From positions 5,563,001 through 5,627,000 of the forward strand of contig NZ_CP150096.1 in the NCBI RefSeq assembly GCF_038396765.1: DNA of 64,000 nucleotides, written 5' to 3'. Numbering within the stretch: position 1 is the first letter of the stretch; every line of letters starts with the position of its first letter. Under the pieces are notes generated by a model, which did not search any database, was not told the origin of the DNA, and saw only the letters and a list, made by a program, of their open reading frames with translations. Position numbers and translations under genes: made by a program. This document shows, piece after piece, positions 7,593 to 16,435 of this stretch. Origin of the DNA: Chitinophaga caseinilytica. Lineage in GTDB: Bacteria; Bacteroidota; Bacteroidia; Chitinophagales; Chitinophagaceae.

Positions 7593-9965
7593 ATGAAAGC
7601 AACAGCCCGACTGCTGAGCACCCTCCTACTTATCTTGTTTGCGACCACTGCAGCGTTGGCGCAACAGCAACGGTATACCATCAGCGGTTACGTTAAAGAC
7701 GAAAAGTCCGGCGAATCCCTCATCGGCATTTCCATCGGCAAACCCGGCACTTCCATAGGCACCGTTACCAACGAGTACGGTTTTTATTCCCTCACCCTGC
7801 CGGCGGGTAAGCACGACATCCAGTTCTCCTATATCGGCTATCAACCCCAGAAATTCACCCTCGACCTTACCGCCAACAAGCGGATGGACATCCGTTTGGG
7901 CCAGGCAGACCGCCAGCTGAGCGAAGTGGTGATTTCCGGCAAGCAACAGGAGAAGAACATCAATACCCTCAATACCAGCCTGAATAAGCTCGATATCGCG
8001 GAGATCAAGAAACTGCCCACTTTCATGGGTGAGGTAGACGTGATCCGCACGATCCAGACATTGCCCGGTGTTAATACCGTGGGCGAAGGCGCCGCCAGCT
8101 TCAACGTGCGCGGCGGCAACGGCGATGAAAACCTCATCATGCTCGACGAAGCGCCCGTTTACAACTCCACCCACATGCTTGGTTTCTTCTCCGTTTTCAA
8201 CCCGGACGCGGTAAAGAACATTAACCTCATCAAAGGCGGGTTCCCCGCGGAATACGGCGGCAGAACGGCTTCCGTGCTCGATATCAGGATGAAGGACGGT
8301 AACAACCAGAAATTCGGCATGACGGGCGGCATCGGGAATATCTTTAGTCGCCTGGCGCTGGAAGGGCCCATCCAGAAAGACAAATCCTCCTTCATCATCG
8401 CCGGCCGCAGATCGTATATGGACGTGCTCATGAAGCCTTTCCTCAAGGGCGACATGAAAGATACCAAGCTCTATTTCTACGACCTCACGGCCAAAGTGAA
8501 CTTCCAGCTGGATAAGAACAACAGTCTTTTCGTGAGCGGGTATTTCGGCCGCGACGTGTTCGGTTTCGGGAAAGAAGCCAACATGAACTGGGGCAACAAC
8601 ACCGCATCGCTGCGCTGGAACCACATCTTCAACAACCGCCTGTTCATGAACCTCACCACTTACTATACGAAATACGATTATAGCCTGCGGTTCACCAGCG
8701 ACGAGAAATCCACCACCGACCAGGAGTTCAGCTGGAAATCGAACATCATCAATTACGGCGTGAAACCTGCCTTTACTTACTACCTGAATTCCAGCAACAC
8801 GCTGCATTTCGGGGTACAGGGCACTTATTATACCTTCAAGCCCGGCAGTACGCTTTCCCGCCAGGATGCGGATGAGCACCGGATCGTGCTCAAAGACAAG
8901 AACGCCCTGGAAGGCGCGCTCTATCTCGATCACGAATGGAAAGCCGGCAACAAGTTCGGCATTCAATATGGCTTGCGGCTCTCCGGGTTCCAATACATGG
9001 GCAAAGGCACGGCGTATTATTATGCAGACACGGTAGCGGGTACACGTAAACGCTTCATCGGTTCGCAGGATTACGAAAGCGGCAAGAAGATCGCGGATTA
9101 CTATTTCCTCGAGCCCCGCCTTTCCGCGCGCTACGCCGTTAACTCCACTTCAGCCATCAAAGCGGCTTTCAGCCGTTCCGCACAATACATGCACCAGCTG
9201 AGCAATACCGCTTCCCCGACGCCGGTAGACATCTGGACACCTGTTTCCAACAACGTGAAACCGCAGTTGACAGACCAGGTTACGGCCGGGTATTTCTATA
9301 ACGCCCCCGGCGATAAATTCGAACTGTCGGCCGAGGTGTTTTATAAATCCATGAAAGACCAGCTGGACTTCATCGATAACGCCGACCTGAACCTCAACGA
9401 GTTCATCGAAGCCGACCTCCTCAACGCGAAAGGCCGCGCTTACGGGCTGGAGCTGTATGTGAAAAAAGACATCGGCAATACCACAGGCTGGATCAGCTAT
9501 ACCCTGAGCCGTTCCGAGCGCAAAACGCCGGGCCTGAGCATGAACGAATGGTTCATCAACCGGTACGATCGTACCCACAACCTGAACATCGTGGCCAGCC
9601 ACGAATTCACGAAGCGCGCGAGCATGAGCGCCAACTGGATGTTCGCATCCGGTACACCGGCTACTTTTGCAGACAGCCGCCTCGAGTTCCAGGACTGGGA
9701 TATCCCCTACAATACCACCGAAAAGCGCAACAACTACCGCCTCAAGCCCTTCCACCGTCTCGATCTTTCGTTCACGTACAAGGGCCGCCAGCTGAAACGC
9801 TGGAAAGGCGAATGGGTGTTCAGCCTTTACAATGTGTATGCCCGGAGAAACGCCTATACCGTGTATTTCCGGCAGAACCCGGACGATCCTTCCAAGAAGG
9901 AGGCCGTTCGCCTGAGCATCATCGGGTCCATCATCCCCGGTATCACTTATAACTTCAAATTCTAA
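7593..9965 (+). CDS. TonB-dependent receptor with carboxypeptidase-like regulatory domain
   Basis: 790 residues from the ATG at 7593, chosen because it begins a clean signal peptide (MKATARLLSTLLLILFATTAALAQ); an upstream ATG at 7503 would bury it. Residues about 30-115 are a CarboxypepD_reg-like beta-sandwich (YTISGYVKDEKSGESLIG, then YGFYSLTLPAGKHDIQFSYIGY). A TonB plug follows (FNVRGGNGDENLIMLDEAPVYN; GGFPAEYGGRTASVLDIRMKDG) and then an outer-membrane barrel ending in aromatic TYNFKF. It imports an unknown ligand using TonB energy. The next two genes, a DUF4249 lipoprotein and a small outer-membrane protein, follow within 45 nt each and form an uptake operon with it. Confidence 0.95.
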   Translation: MKATARLLSTLLLILFATTAALAQQQRYTISGYVKDEKSGESLIGISIGKPGTSIGTVTNEYGFYSLTLPAGKHDIQFSYIGYQPQKFTLDLTANKRMDIRLGQADRQLSEVVISGKQQEKNINTLNTSLNKLDIAEIKKLPTFMGEVDVIRTIQTLPGVNTVGEGAASFNVRGGNGDENLIMLDEAPVYNSTHMLGFFSVFNPDAVKNINLIKGGFPAEYGGRTASVLDIRMKDGNNQKFGMTGGIGNIFSRLALEGPIQKDKSSFIIAGRRSYMDVLMKPFLKGDMKDTKLYFYDLTAKVNFQLDKNNSLFVSGYFGRDVFGFGKEANMNWGNNTASLRWNHIFNNRLFMNLTTYYTKYDYSLRFTSDEKSTTDQEFSWKSNIINYGVKPAFTYYLNSSNTLHFGVQGTYYTFKPGSTLSRQDADEHRIVLKDKNALEGALYLDHEWKAGNKFGIQYGLRLSGFQYMGKGTAYYYADTVAGTRKRFIGSQDYESGKKIADYYFLEPRLSARYAVNSTSAIKAAFSRSAQYMHQLSNTASPTPVDIWTPVSNNVKPQLTDQVTAGYFYNAPGDKFELSAEVFYKSMKDQLDFIDNADLNLNEFIEADLLNAKGRAYGLELYVKKDIGNTTGWISYTLSRSERKTPGLSMNEWFINRYDRTHNLNIVASHEFTKRASMSANWMFASGTPATFADSRLEFQDWDIPYNTTEKRNNYRLKPFHRLDLSFTYKGRQLKRWKGEWVFSLYNVYARRNAYTVYFRQNPDDPSKKEAVRLSIIGSIIPGITYNFKF

Positions 9966-9983
9966 TCTCCAAGCATGTATCAT

Positions 9984-10856
9984 ATGAAAAGGAACCTCAC
10001 CGCCATCGCCCTTCTGTTCGCCGCCGCCGGATTCACCGCCTGCGAAGACACGATCGATCTCGACGTACCGAACGGAAAGACCTTCACCGTAGTGGACGGC
10101 TGGATCACGGACGTGCCGGGGAAACAGCAGATCCGCCTGACCACCACCGTCCCTTACACCAGCCAGGGCACCGCCCCTGCCGTGAGCGACGCGAAGATCA
10201 CGGTAACGGACATCACCGCTAACAAGACTTACAACTTTACATATGCCGACGGCGTGTATAGCTACGACCCCGGCGCCGGCCAGAAGATCGGCGAAGTGGG
10301 CCACGTGTACAAGATGCGGCTGGAACTGAAGGAAGGCATTTTCGAAGCGATGGACACCCTGAAACGCGTGCCCGTCATCGATTCCATCGCCGCCGATTTC
10401 AAAACGAAAGAAGAAGCGATTTCCGGGAAGGAAGGCTTTTTCGCCCGGTTCTACGCCAAAGATCTCGCAGGTGCGACCGACTGGTACTGGGTGCGCAGCT
10501 ACCGTAATTCGCTGCAAAGCCGCGTGGAAGACATTTTTACCATCGACGGTTCCTACGCCGAAGATGTGGCTGACGGGCTGAACTTCATCCAGCCCATTGC
10601 GGAGGGGATCACCGATTACGACAAGCCCTTCCTGGAAGGCGAGAAAGTGATCGTCCGCATCGCATCCGTCACCAAGCGGAGCCACGCTTTCCTCGACCAG
10701 GTGCAGCAGCAGATCGACAACGGCGGGCTGTTCGCCAAAATCCTGGAAAACGTGCCTACCAACGTGCTGAACACCGACAAAAACGCGAAGGGACGTGTGC
10801 TCGGATGGTTCGGGACTTCGGCGGTATCGTTCAAGGAAAAGACCATGCATAAATAA
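9984..10856 (+). CDS. DUF4249-family outer-membrane lipoprotein
   Basis: 290 residues from the ATG at 9984; the ATG at 9975 adds three residues. The lipoprotein signal peptide ends in the lipobox FTAC, followed by EDTIDLD, the usual start of DUF4249 proteins, then VVDGWITDVPGKQQIRLTTT. DUF4249 proteins are encoded next to TonB-dependent receptors in Bacteroidota and are thought to assist them at the cell surface. It starts 18 nt after the receptor. A second, frameshifted family member lies at 46864-47696. Compared with that copy, the WGxY-type C-terminal tail is not evident here, the end being VSFKEKTMHK. Confidence 0.88.
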   Translation: MKRNLTAIALLFAAAGFTACEDTIDLDVPNGKTFTVVDGWITDVPGKQQIRLTTTVPYTSQGTAPAVSDAKITVTDITANKTYNFTYADGVYSYDPGAGQKIGEVGHVYKMRLELKEGIFEAMDTLKRVPVIDSIAADFKTKEEAISGKEGFFARFYAKDLAGATDWYWVRSYRNSLQSRVEDIFTIDGSYAEDVADGLNFIQPIAEGITDYDKPFLEGEKVIVRIASVTKRSHAFLDQVQQQIDNGGLFAKILENVPTNVLNTDKNAKGRVLGWFGTSAVSFKEKTMHK

Positions 10857-10896
10857 CGATTATCAACCTACAGTTCACCCCGTAAAAACAACAAAC

Positions 10897-11511
10897 ATGA
10901 AAAGATCAGGTAAGCGCCTGCTGCTTGCCCTGGCCGTGCTTTGCACTATGCCGGCACTCGCGCAGGAAAAAATCGAAAGTCTTTCCCGCGGCGGAAAGGT
11001 AAGAGTGGGCGGCTTCGGCGCCCCTACCATCAAATTCACGACGTTCGACGATCAGATGGGCGTGCTCCTCGGCGGTTACGCCGGCGTGATGCTCAATAGC
11101 CGGCTCATGCTGGGAGCGGGCGCCTACGCGCTGGTCAACAACATCGAAGCGCCCCGCCCCGATCCCGCGGGTCCGGCATTATACTGGAACATGTGGTATA
11201 CGGGTTTTGTGCCGGAGTATACCATCAAGGGCAACAAACTCGTTCACCTCGCCGTGGGCGCCCTCGTGGGCGGCGGCGGCGTCATGAAGAACGAAAGGTA
11301 TAAAAGCTGGGACGAATTCGAATCCATCGGCTACAGCAGCTTCTTCGTGGGCGAGCCCCACGTGAACCTGGAGCTCAATATCACTTCCTACCTGCGGCTC
11401 GGCATCGGCGGATCGTACCGGTTCGTCCGCGGCTCCGGAACGGAAGGCATTACCGACGAGAAGCTGAGCGGCCCCTCCGCCCACTTCACCATCAAGGCCG
11501 GCCGCTTCTAA
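10897..11511 (+). CDS. small outer-membrane beta-barrel protein
   Basis: 204 residues from the ATG at 10897, the first codon of a signal peptide that ends PALAQ. The mature part alternates hydrophobic and polar residues in about eight strands with glycine-rich turns (LGGYAGVMLNSRLMLGAGAYAL; VGGGGVMKN) and ends in a C-terminal Phe (IKAGRF), typical of a small outer-membrane barrel. No specific family is recognised. It follows the DUF4249 gene by 40 nt and is probably the last gene of that operon. Confidence 0.75.
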   Translation: MKRSGKRLLLALAVLCTMPALAQEKIESLSRGGKVRVGGFGAPTIKFTTFDDQMGVLLGGYAGVMLNSRLMLGAGAYALVNNIEAPRPDPAGPALYWNMWYTGFVPEYTIKGNKLVHLAVGALVGGGGVMKNERYKSWDEFESIGYSSFFVGEPHVNLELNITSYLRLGIGGSYRFVRGSGTEGITDEKLSGPSAHFTIKAGRF

Positions 11512-11525
11512 GGCCCGGTCACTGG

Positions 11526-11634
11526 CGGATCATCTTTTACGGCGGGAACGGCCTGCACGGGAATTTTTATTAACTTTTGGCAAAAGGAATAAACCGCGCA
11601 CACTTCCCTTACCGTTAAAGATGATCCGTTTTTT
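11526..11634. repeat. long imperfect inverted repeat spanning the intergenic region
   Basis: CGGATCATCTTTTACGG (11526-11542) pairs with CCGTTAAAGATGATCCG (11612-11628) at 16 of 17 positions around a 69-nt loop. A T6 tract (11629-11634) then abuts the ATG of the desaturase gene. It may be a long-loop terminator or attenuator, or the remnant of a small inverted-repeat element. Confidence 0.6.
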
Positions 11635-12537
11635 ATGGAGTTGATACATTTCGCCATACCTGGTTTTATCCTGCTCATCACCGCGGAAGTCATATTTTCG
11701 GCGGTCGAAAAGCGGGACCTCTACGAAACGAAAGACGCCGCCAGCAGCATCGCCATGGGCCTGGGGAACGTCATCATCGGGCTGTTCACCAAAGCCGTCA
11801 TCTATCTCATTTACAGTTTCGCCTACGAATTCCGTTTTTTTACCCTCGACGCCACGGTTTGGTGGGTCTGGATCGTTTGTTTCTTTGCCGACGACCTCAC
11901 CTATTACTGGTTCCACCGCTGCAGCCACGAGATCCGGTATTTCTGGGCTTCGCATGTGGTGCACCATTCCAGCCGCCGCTACAATCTGGCCACTGCGCTC
12001 CGCCAAACGTGGACGGGCAACCTGAGCGGGGCTTTCCTCTTCTGGATATGGATGCCCCTGGCCGGTTTCCACCCCGCCATGATCATGGCCATGCAATCCA
12101 TCAGCCTGCTGTACCAGTTCTGGATCCATACCGAAGCCATCTGGAAGCTCCCCCGGCCGCTGGAGCTCATTTTGAACACCCCGTCGCACCACCGCGTGCA
12201 CCATTCCTCCGAGATCAAATACCTCGATCGCAACCATGGCGGCGTCCTTATTATATGGGACCGGCTGTTCGGCACCTTCCAGCCCGAGGAAGAAAGGCCG
12301 GTGTATGGTTTGACGGTCAATATCAATACCTATAATCCCCTCCGCATCGCCACGCACGAATGGGCGGCCATCGGGCGCGACCTCCGCCGGGCCCGCACCT
12401 GGAAGGAAGCATGGATGTACGTTTTCGGGGCGCCGGGATGGGATGTGGACGGAAACGGGAAAACGGCCAGGGCCCTCCGCCGGTCACTCGATACTTCCTC
12501 CCATCCTGCCCAAAACCTGCCGCTCATCCAAAAATGA
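11635..12537 (+). CDS. sterol desaturase / fatty-acid hydroxylase family protein
   Basis: 300 residues. A membrane-bound di-iron oxygenase, as shown by the histidine clusters HRCSH, HVVHHSS and SHHRVHH in family order, placed between membrane segments (GFILLITAEVIF, WWVWIVCFFADDLTYYW, LLYQFWIHTEAI). Such enzymes hydroxylate or desaturate lipids using O2. The substrate could be a fatty acid, sphingolipid or carotenoid-like lipid; no lipid-pathway neighbour helps. The protein appears complete. The start codon sits directly after the T tract of a long inverted repeat, which leaves almost no room for a leader. Confidence 0.9.
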   Translation: MELIHFAIPGFILLITAEVIFSAVEKRDLYETKDAASSIAMGLGNVIIGLFTKAVIYLIYSFAYEFRFFTLDATVWWVWIVCFFADDLTYYWFHRCSHEIRYFWASHVVHHSSRRYNLATALRQTWTGNLSGAFLFWIWMPLAGFHPAMIMAMQSISLLYQFWIHTEAIWKLPRPLELILNTPSHHRVHHSSEIKYLDRNHGGVLIIWDRLFGTFQPEEERPVYGLTVNINTYNPLRIATHEWAAIGRDLRRARTWKEAWMYVFGAPGWDVDGNGKTARALRRSLDTSSHPAQNLPLIQK

Positions 12538-12546
12538 TCATGGATA

Positions 12547-12577
12547 TTTTGCATTTACGAAAACTATCGTACATTTG
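12547..12577 (+). promoter_or_regulatory. promoter of the BlaI-M56 operon
   Basis: TTTTG (12547-12551), 18-nt spacer, then TACATTTG (12570-12577). Predicted transcription start is near 12584, about 27 nt before the BlaI start codon. Confidence 0.75.
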
Positions 12578-12595
12578 ATTACGAAGAAATTCGTA
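12556..12595. promoter_or_regulatory. tandem BlaI-type operators
   Basis: Two inverted repeats of identical form, TACGA-N6-TCGTA, at 12556-12571 and 12580-12595, with centres 24 bp apart. The first covers the promoter spacer and the second the transcription start, as expected for an autorepressed BlaI/MecI regulator. Confidence 0.72.
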
Positions 12596-12610
12596 CAAAG
12601 GAGAGATATC

Positions 12611-13012
12611 ATGGAAAACAAGGCTAATAACAAGAATGTACGTCCAACCGAAAGCGAGCTGGAAATCCTTACGATCCTCTGGGAGCGCGGGGCCAGCACG
12701 GTGAGGGAAGTGCATGAGATCCTGGAGAAGCAGAAGGAAGCGGGTTACACCACTACCCTGAAGCTGATGCAGATCATGCACGACAAGGGCTTGCTGCAGC
12801 GGGATGCAAGCGCGAAGACGCACATTTATGAAGCTGCCATTCCCAAGGAAGAAACACAGGCGCAGTTGCTGAAAAAGATGATCGACACGGTTTTTTCCGG
12901 TTCTGCGTCACAACTCGTTATGCAGGCCCTCGGTGGCCATCGCTCCTCGCAGGAGGAACTCGACCGCATTCGTGAATATTTGAACGAAATCGATCAAAAA
13001 CAGTCGAAATAA
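12611..13012 (+). CDS. BlaI/MecI/CopY-family repressor
   Basis: 133 residues from the ATG at 12611, which follows the promoter; an in-frame extension upstream lies before it and is not translated if the promoter is right. Winged-helix family signature: PTESELEILTILWERGASTVREVHEIL, then GYTTTLKLMQIMHDKGLLQRD. The C-terminal helices serve dimerisation (QLLKKMIDTVFSGSASQLVMQAL). BlaI repressors are inactivated by cleavage when a membrane M56 peptidase is triggered, and such a peptidase starts 7 nt downstream. No beta-lactamase is nearby, so the regulated output is something else. Confidence 0.93.
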   Translation: MENKANNKNVRPTESELEILTILWERGASTVREVHEILEKQKEAGYTTTLKLMQIMHDKGLLQRDASAKTHIYEAAIPKEETQAQLLKKMIDTVFSGSASQLVMQALGGHRSSQEELDRIREYLNEIDQKQSK

Positions 13013-13019
13013 TTGTTTT

Positions 13020-15422
13020 ATGCACTCGTTACTTCCTTTTACCGACCTTATCCAGGCCTTCGGCTGGACGATCCTGCACTCGTTCTGGCAGGGTTGCTGT
13101 GTCTTTCTCAGCCTGCGCATCGTGCTGTGGCTCTGGCCACAGGCCGGCCCGTCTATCAAATACCATCTCTCCTTTTTGTCATTGACAGGTATCGCAGGAT
13201 GGTTCGGCGCCACGTTTGCCACGCAGTTGGGATCGATCCGGGAAGCTTCCGAAACGATGGTAGCGGTGAACGGCGGGATGAGTGCCCTGCCGGCCAACGT
13301 ACCCATGGCTTTCGCCAGCGCACCGGCGCCCGCTGAAGGCCTGAAAGCCGCGCTCCCGGGAATGGAAGCGTACTTTCCCCTCCTGGTCGGCATTTACGTG
13401 GTGGGAGTAACGGTGATGACCATACGCCTCTGCATCGACCTGGCACAGCTGAAAACGCTGCGCCGCCAGGGGTTGACGCAACTCGGCCCCGTTTGGGAAG
13501 AACATCTCGCTGCCCTCGCCCGCAAGATGGGCATCGGGAAAAAGGTTGGGCTCTTCATTTCCAGGCATCTGCAGGTGCCGGTGATGATCGGGTTCCTGAA
13601 ACCGGTGATCCTCCTCCCCACGGCCATGGTCAACAATCTGAGCCCCGAGCAGCTGGAAGCCATCCTCCTGCATGAGCTCGCCCACATCAAACGCAACGAT
13701 TATCTCCTGAATATCTTCCAATCCATTGTAGAAACGATCCTTTTCTTCAACCCGTTCGTATGGTGGATTTCCCGCAACATCCGCCTGGAACGCGAACATT
13801 GCTGCGACGACCTCGTGCTCGCCAGCACCGTTCAGCCCATGCACTACGCCAAAGCCCTGGTGGCACTGGAAGAATTCCGCCTTACCGTGAACCCGATGGC
13901 AATGGCTGCCGCGCATGACCGGCAACATTTATTTCATCGCATCAAACGCATCATGGAAATGAAAACAAAACATCTCAACTATAGCCAGCGATTCCTGGCG
14001 CTCCTGATCATCGTCACCGGCCTGGTCTCCATCGCCTGGCTGACGCCCGACAGCAAGCGCAGCAAAAAGGAAAAGAAGGCGGAAACCACCGCCCTCGCCG
14101 CTCCTGCTCCCAAACCTGCGATCACTTCAGCGCCTTCATCTTCGCCCGCTCCGGCCGCCGTTAGCGACCTTTGCGCCACAGACACGATCGTGCCCGATTT
14201 CATCACGGAACCGGAACTGCCCGTTCCTCCCGTTCCGCCCGCCCCTCCTTCCGCCCCCATTCCGCCCGCATCCACACCCGCACCCCTGGCATTCGCCGGC
14301 CCGGTACCTCCCGTTCCGCCCATGCCACCCACTCCCGCCATGCCGCCCACTCCTCCCACACCGATGTTCTACTCATCCGGTGGCAACGGGATCGTGTTCG
14401 ACAGGCGCGGTGGACAGGTGACCTTTTATTCCCCCGGCGACACCGTTGTCCCCGGTGGGCGTATCAAGATCATCGACAAAAACGGCAACCAGAAAACCTA
14501 TAACTCGATAGACGATATGTCTGCCGAAGAACGGAAACAGTTCGAGGAAAGCTACATCCAGCTGCAGAACCGGAACTTCAACTACAAATACAATGAGGAT
14601 TTCAAATTCGACAAGCATTTCAAGTTCGATTCCAGCTTCCGCTTCAACGACGCCGATATAAAGCTCATGCAGGTCAACGCCCTCAAGACGCTCCAAAACC
14701 TCGATTTGTCCAAACTCCAGGTCAACCTCGACGCGTTGTCGGATATGAAATGGGAAAACCTCGACGAGAATGTGCGCAAAAACCTGAAAAAGGAAGACTG
14801 GGAAAAGATTATCAAAGACACGCAAAAGAATTTGAAGAAGATCGACTGGAAAAAGCAGCAGCAGGAAATCAACAAGGCTATCGAGCAGCTGAAAAAAGAA
14901 GAACTGAAATACCACAAGGAAGTACAGAAATACCGGAACGACCAAACCCGTTTCAAAGCCGAACAGTTGAAATATCAACGCGATGTGGCCCGCTACCAGG
15001 GCGAAGCCCGGGCAGAATCCGACCGTGCGCTCGCGGAGCATCATAAAATCGTCAGGGACCAGCGTTTTGCCGCCGAAGCAGCCGTGCGCGACCAGCAACG
15101 CGCCGTCCGCGAGCACGAGCGCGCCGTCAAAACCCACGAGCGCGCCGTTGCCAGAGCCGAAGAAGCCCGTGAACTGACCGAGAAAAACAGGGCTACCACC
15201 CGCGTGTACAACGATCTGCTGAAAGCCATGGAGTCCGATAAGCTCATCGACCGGGAATCCGGATACAACATCGAAAAGAAGGGGGAAGATCTCTTCATCA
15301 ATGGTAAAAAACAGTCAGACGACATAAAAAACAAATACAAGCAATATCTCAAAAACGATAACGTTACTATTAAAGGGGATAAAACGAACCTCCAGATCCA
15401 TGCGCGGGATAACGAAAATTAA
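13020..15422 (+). CDS. BlaR1-like M56 family membrane peptidase with long coiled-coil tail
   Basis: 800 residues. The N-terminal third has several membrane segments and the gluzincin site HELAH (residues 218-222) with the downstream EREHCCDD helix that supplies the third zinc ligand, as in BlaR1/MecR1. One more membrane segment (FLALLIIVTGLVSIAWL) follows. Then come a Pro/Ala-rich linker (about residues 360-450) and about 330 residues of highly charged, mostly helical sequence (KKEDWEKIIKDTQKNLKKIDWKKQ; repeats of EHERAV/THERAV). BlaR1 has a penicillin-binding sensor domain there; this protein has none, so the tail must sense or bind something else. It is paired with the BlaI-type repressor 7 nt upstream. 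Confidence 0.92.
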   Translation: MHSLLPFTDLIQAFGWTILHSFWQGCCVFLSLRIVLWLWPQAGPSIKYHLSFLSLTGIAGWFGATFATQLGSIREASETMVAVNGGMSALPANVPMAFASAPAPAEGLKAALPGMEAYFPLLVGIYVVGVTVMTIRLCIDLAQLKTLRRQGLTQLGPVWEEHLAALARKMGIGKKVGLFISRHLQVPVMIGFLKPVILLPTAMVNNLSPEQLEAILLHELAHIKRNDYLLNIFQSIVETILFFNPFVWWISRNIRLEREHCCDDLVLASTVQPMHYAKALVALEEFRLTVNPMAMAAAHDRQHLFHRIKRIMEMKTKHLNYSQRFLALLIIVTGLVSIAWLTPDSKRSKKEKKAETTALAAPAPKPAITSAPSSSPAPAAVSDLCATDTIVPDFITEPELPVPPVPPAPPSAPIPPASTPAPLAFAGPVPPVPPMPPTPAMPPTPPTPMFYSSGGNGIVFDRRGGQVTFYSPGDTVVPGGRIKIIDKNGNQKTYNSIDDMSAEERKQFEESYIQLQNRNFNYKYNEDFKFDKHFKFDSSFRFNDADIKLMQVNALKTLQNLDLSKLQVNLDALSDMKWENLDENVRKNLKKEDWEKIIKDTQKNLKKIDWKKQQQEINKAIEQLKKEELKYHKEVQKYRNDQTRFKAEQLKYQRDVARYQGEARAESDRALAEHHKIVRDQRFAAEAAVRDQQRAVREHERAVKTHERAVARAEEARELTEKNRATTRVYNDLLKAMESDKLIDRESGYNIEKKGEDLFINGKKQSDDIKNKYKQYLKNDNVTIKGDKTNLQIHARDNEN

Positions 15423-15481
15423 GCGCAGGGAGGCTCTTTACCCACTCATGTAACCATTCTCCGCCATTCTAATGCAAATTC

Positions 15482-15519
15482 CCGCTGCCGGTTCCGGTGG
15501 CGGTTTTTTCTTATATTTG
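15482..15519 (+). terminator. terminator of the M56 gene overlapping the yajQ promoter
   Basis: CCGCTGCCGG (15482-15491) pairs with CCGGTGGCGG (15494-15503), then T6. Three bases later a -7 box TATATTTG (15512-15519) matches TAnnTTTG, so the yajQ promoter starts where the terminator ends. No good -33 TTG is seen. Confidence 0.65.
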
Positions 15520-15554
15520 CCCCTCGTTTATTCATTATTCAAAAACCCGCAGAT

Positions 15555-16046
15555 ATGCCGTCTTTCGATATCGTGAGCAAAGTTGACCTCCAGACGCTGG
15601 ACAACGCCATCAATACCGTTAAAAAGGAAATCAACAACCGGTACGATTTTAAGGGCTCGCCGGTGGAAATCGACCTGGACAAGAAGGAAATGACCTTGAA
15701 GCTGGAAGTGGAAACCGATATGAAACTCTCCCAGGTGGTAGACGTGCTGATCAGCCGGAGCATGCGCCAGGGCCTCGCCGCCGAGATTTACGACCTCAGC
15801 AAGGAACATTACGTGAGCGGAAAGGTGGTGAAGAAGGAAGTGCCCGTCCGCAACGGCATCAAACAGGACGATGCCAAGAAAATCGTGAAACTGATCAAGG
15901 ATTCCGGGCTGAAGGTACAGGCCGCCATCATGGACGACATCGTTCGCGTAACCGGCAAGAAAATCGATGATTTACAGGACGTTATCCAGAAAATGCGCGA
16001 ATCCAATCTGGGTATCCCCCTCCAGTACGTGAATATGAAAAGCTAA
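15555..16046 (+). CDS. yajQ: YajQ-family nucleotide-binding protein
   Basis: 163 residues, the full length of the family (DUF520). It starts MPSFDIVSKVDLQTLDNAIN and continues with NNRYDFKGS, ending with GIPLQYVNMK, the conserved C terminus. Members have two ferredoxin-like domains and bind nucleotides; in Xanthomonas a homologue binds cyclic di-GMP and controls transcription. Soluble and cytoplasmic. It stands alone with its own -7 box. Confidence 0.95.
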   Translation: MPSFDIVSKVDLQTLDNAINTVKKEINNRYDFKGSPVEIDLDKKEMTLKLEVETDMKLSQVVDVLISRSMRQGLAAEIYDLSKEHYVSGKVVKKEVPVRNGIKQDDAKKIVKLIKDSGLKVQAAIMDDIVRVTGKKIDDLQDVIQKMRESNLGIPLQYVNMKS

Positions 16047-16053
16047 ATTTTTC

Positions 16054-16084
16054 TTTGCTTATTTAAAATATTGCGCTACCTTTG
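16054..16084 (+). promoter_or_regulatory. promoter of rpmE2
   Basis: TTTG (16054-16057), 19-nt spacer, TACCTTTG (16077-16084): an exact Bacteroidota consensus, 26 nt before the start codon. Confidence 0.85.
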
Positions 16085-16110
16085 CGCTCTGTATTTATTA
16101 ACTTATTGAT

Positions 16111-16365
16111 ATGAAACAGGGAATTCATCCGGAAAATTATAGATTCGTAGTGTTTAAAGACATGTCCAACGGGGACAGCTTTCTGAGCAAATCCACTACT
16201 CCCACCCGCGAAACCATCACCTGGGAAGACGGGAACGAGTATCCGCTGATCAAGCTGGAGATCTCCAACACTTCTCACCCGTTCTATACCGGTAAGAACG
16301 TGCTGGTGGATACTGCAGGCCGTATCGACAAATTCAACAAACGTTACAAGAAAGACGCCAAATAA
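16111..16365 (+). CDS. rpmE2: 50S ribosomal protein L31, type B
   Basis: 84 residues starting [10 protein letters not shown]. It contains the L31 block [30 protein letters not shown]. It has no cysteine at all, so it is the zinc-independent C-minus (type B) form. It lies behind a strong promoter and before a clean terminator as a single-gene unit. The zinc-free form is the usual one in Bacteroidota, so no zinc-starvation control needs to be assumed. Confidence 0.97.
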   Translation: MKQGIHPENYRFVVFKDMSNGDSFLSKSTTPTRETITWEDGNEYPLIKLEISNTSHPFYTGKNVLVDTAGRIDKFNKRYKKDAK

Positions 16366-16390
16366 GGCTATTTCAGCATATTTTTACTGG

Positions 16391-16421
16391 TCCCGCCGAG
16401 AGCATTCGGCGGGATTTTTTT
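16391..16421 (+). terminator. terminator of rpmE2
   Basis: TCCCGCCGA (16391-16399), 6-nt loop, TCGGCGGGA (16406-16414), then T7. Confidence 0.9.
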
Positions 16422-16435
16422 ATTTTAGCCGGTAT

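Noticed and set aside
9150..10850. 566-codon minus-strand frame over the TonB receptor 3' end and DUF4249 gene
   Set aside because: It is antisense to two well-supported genes, and its composition is shadow-like.
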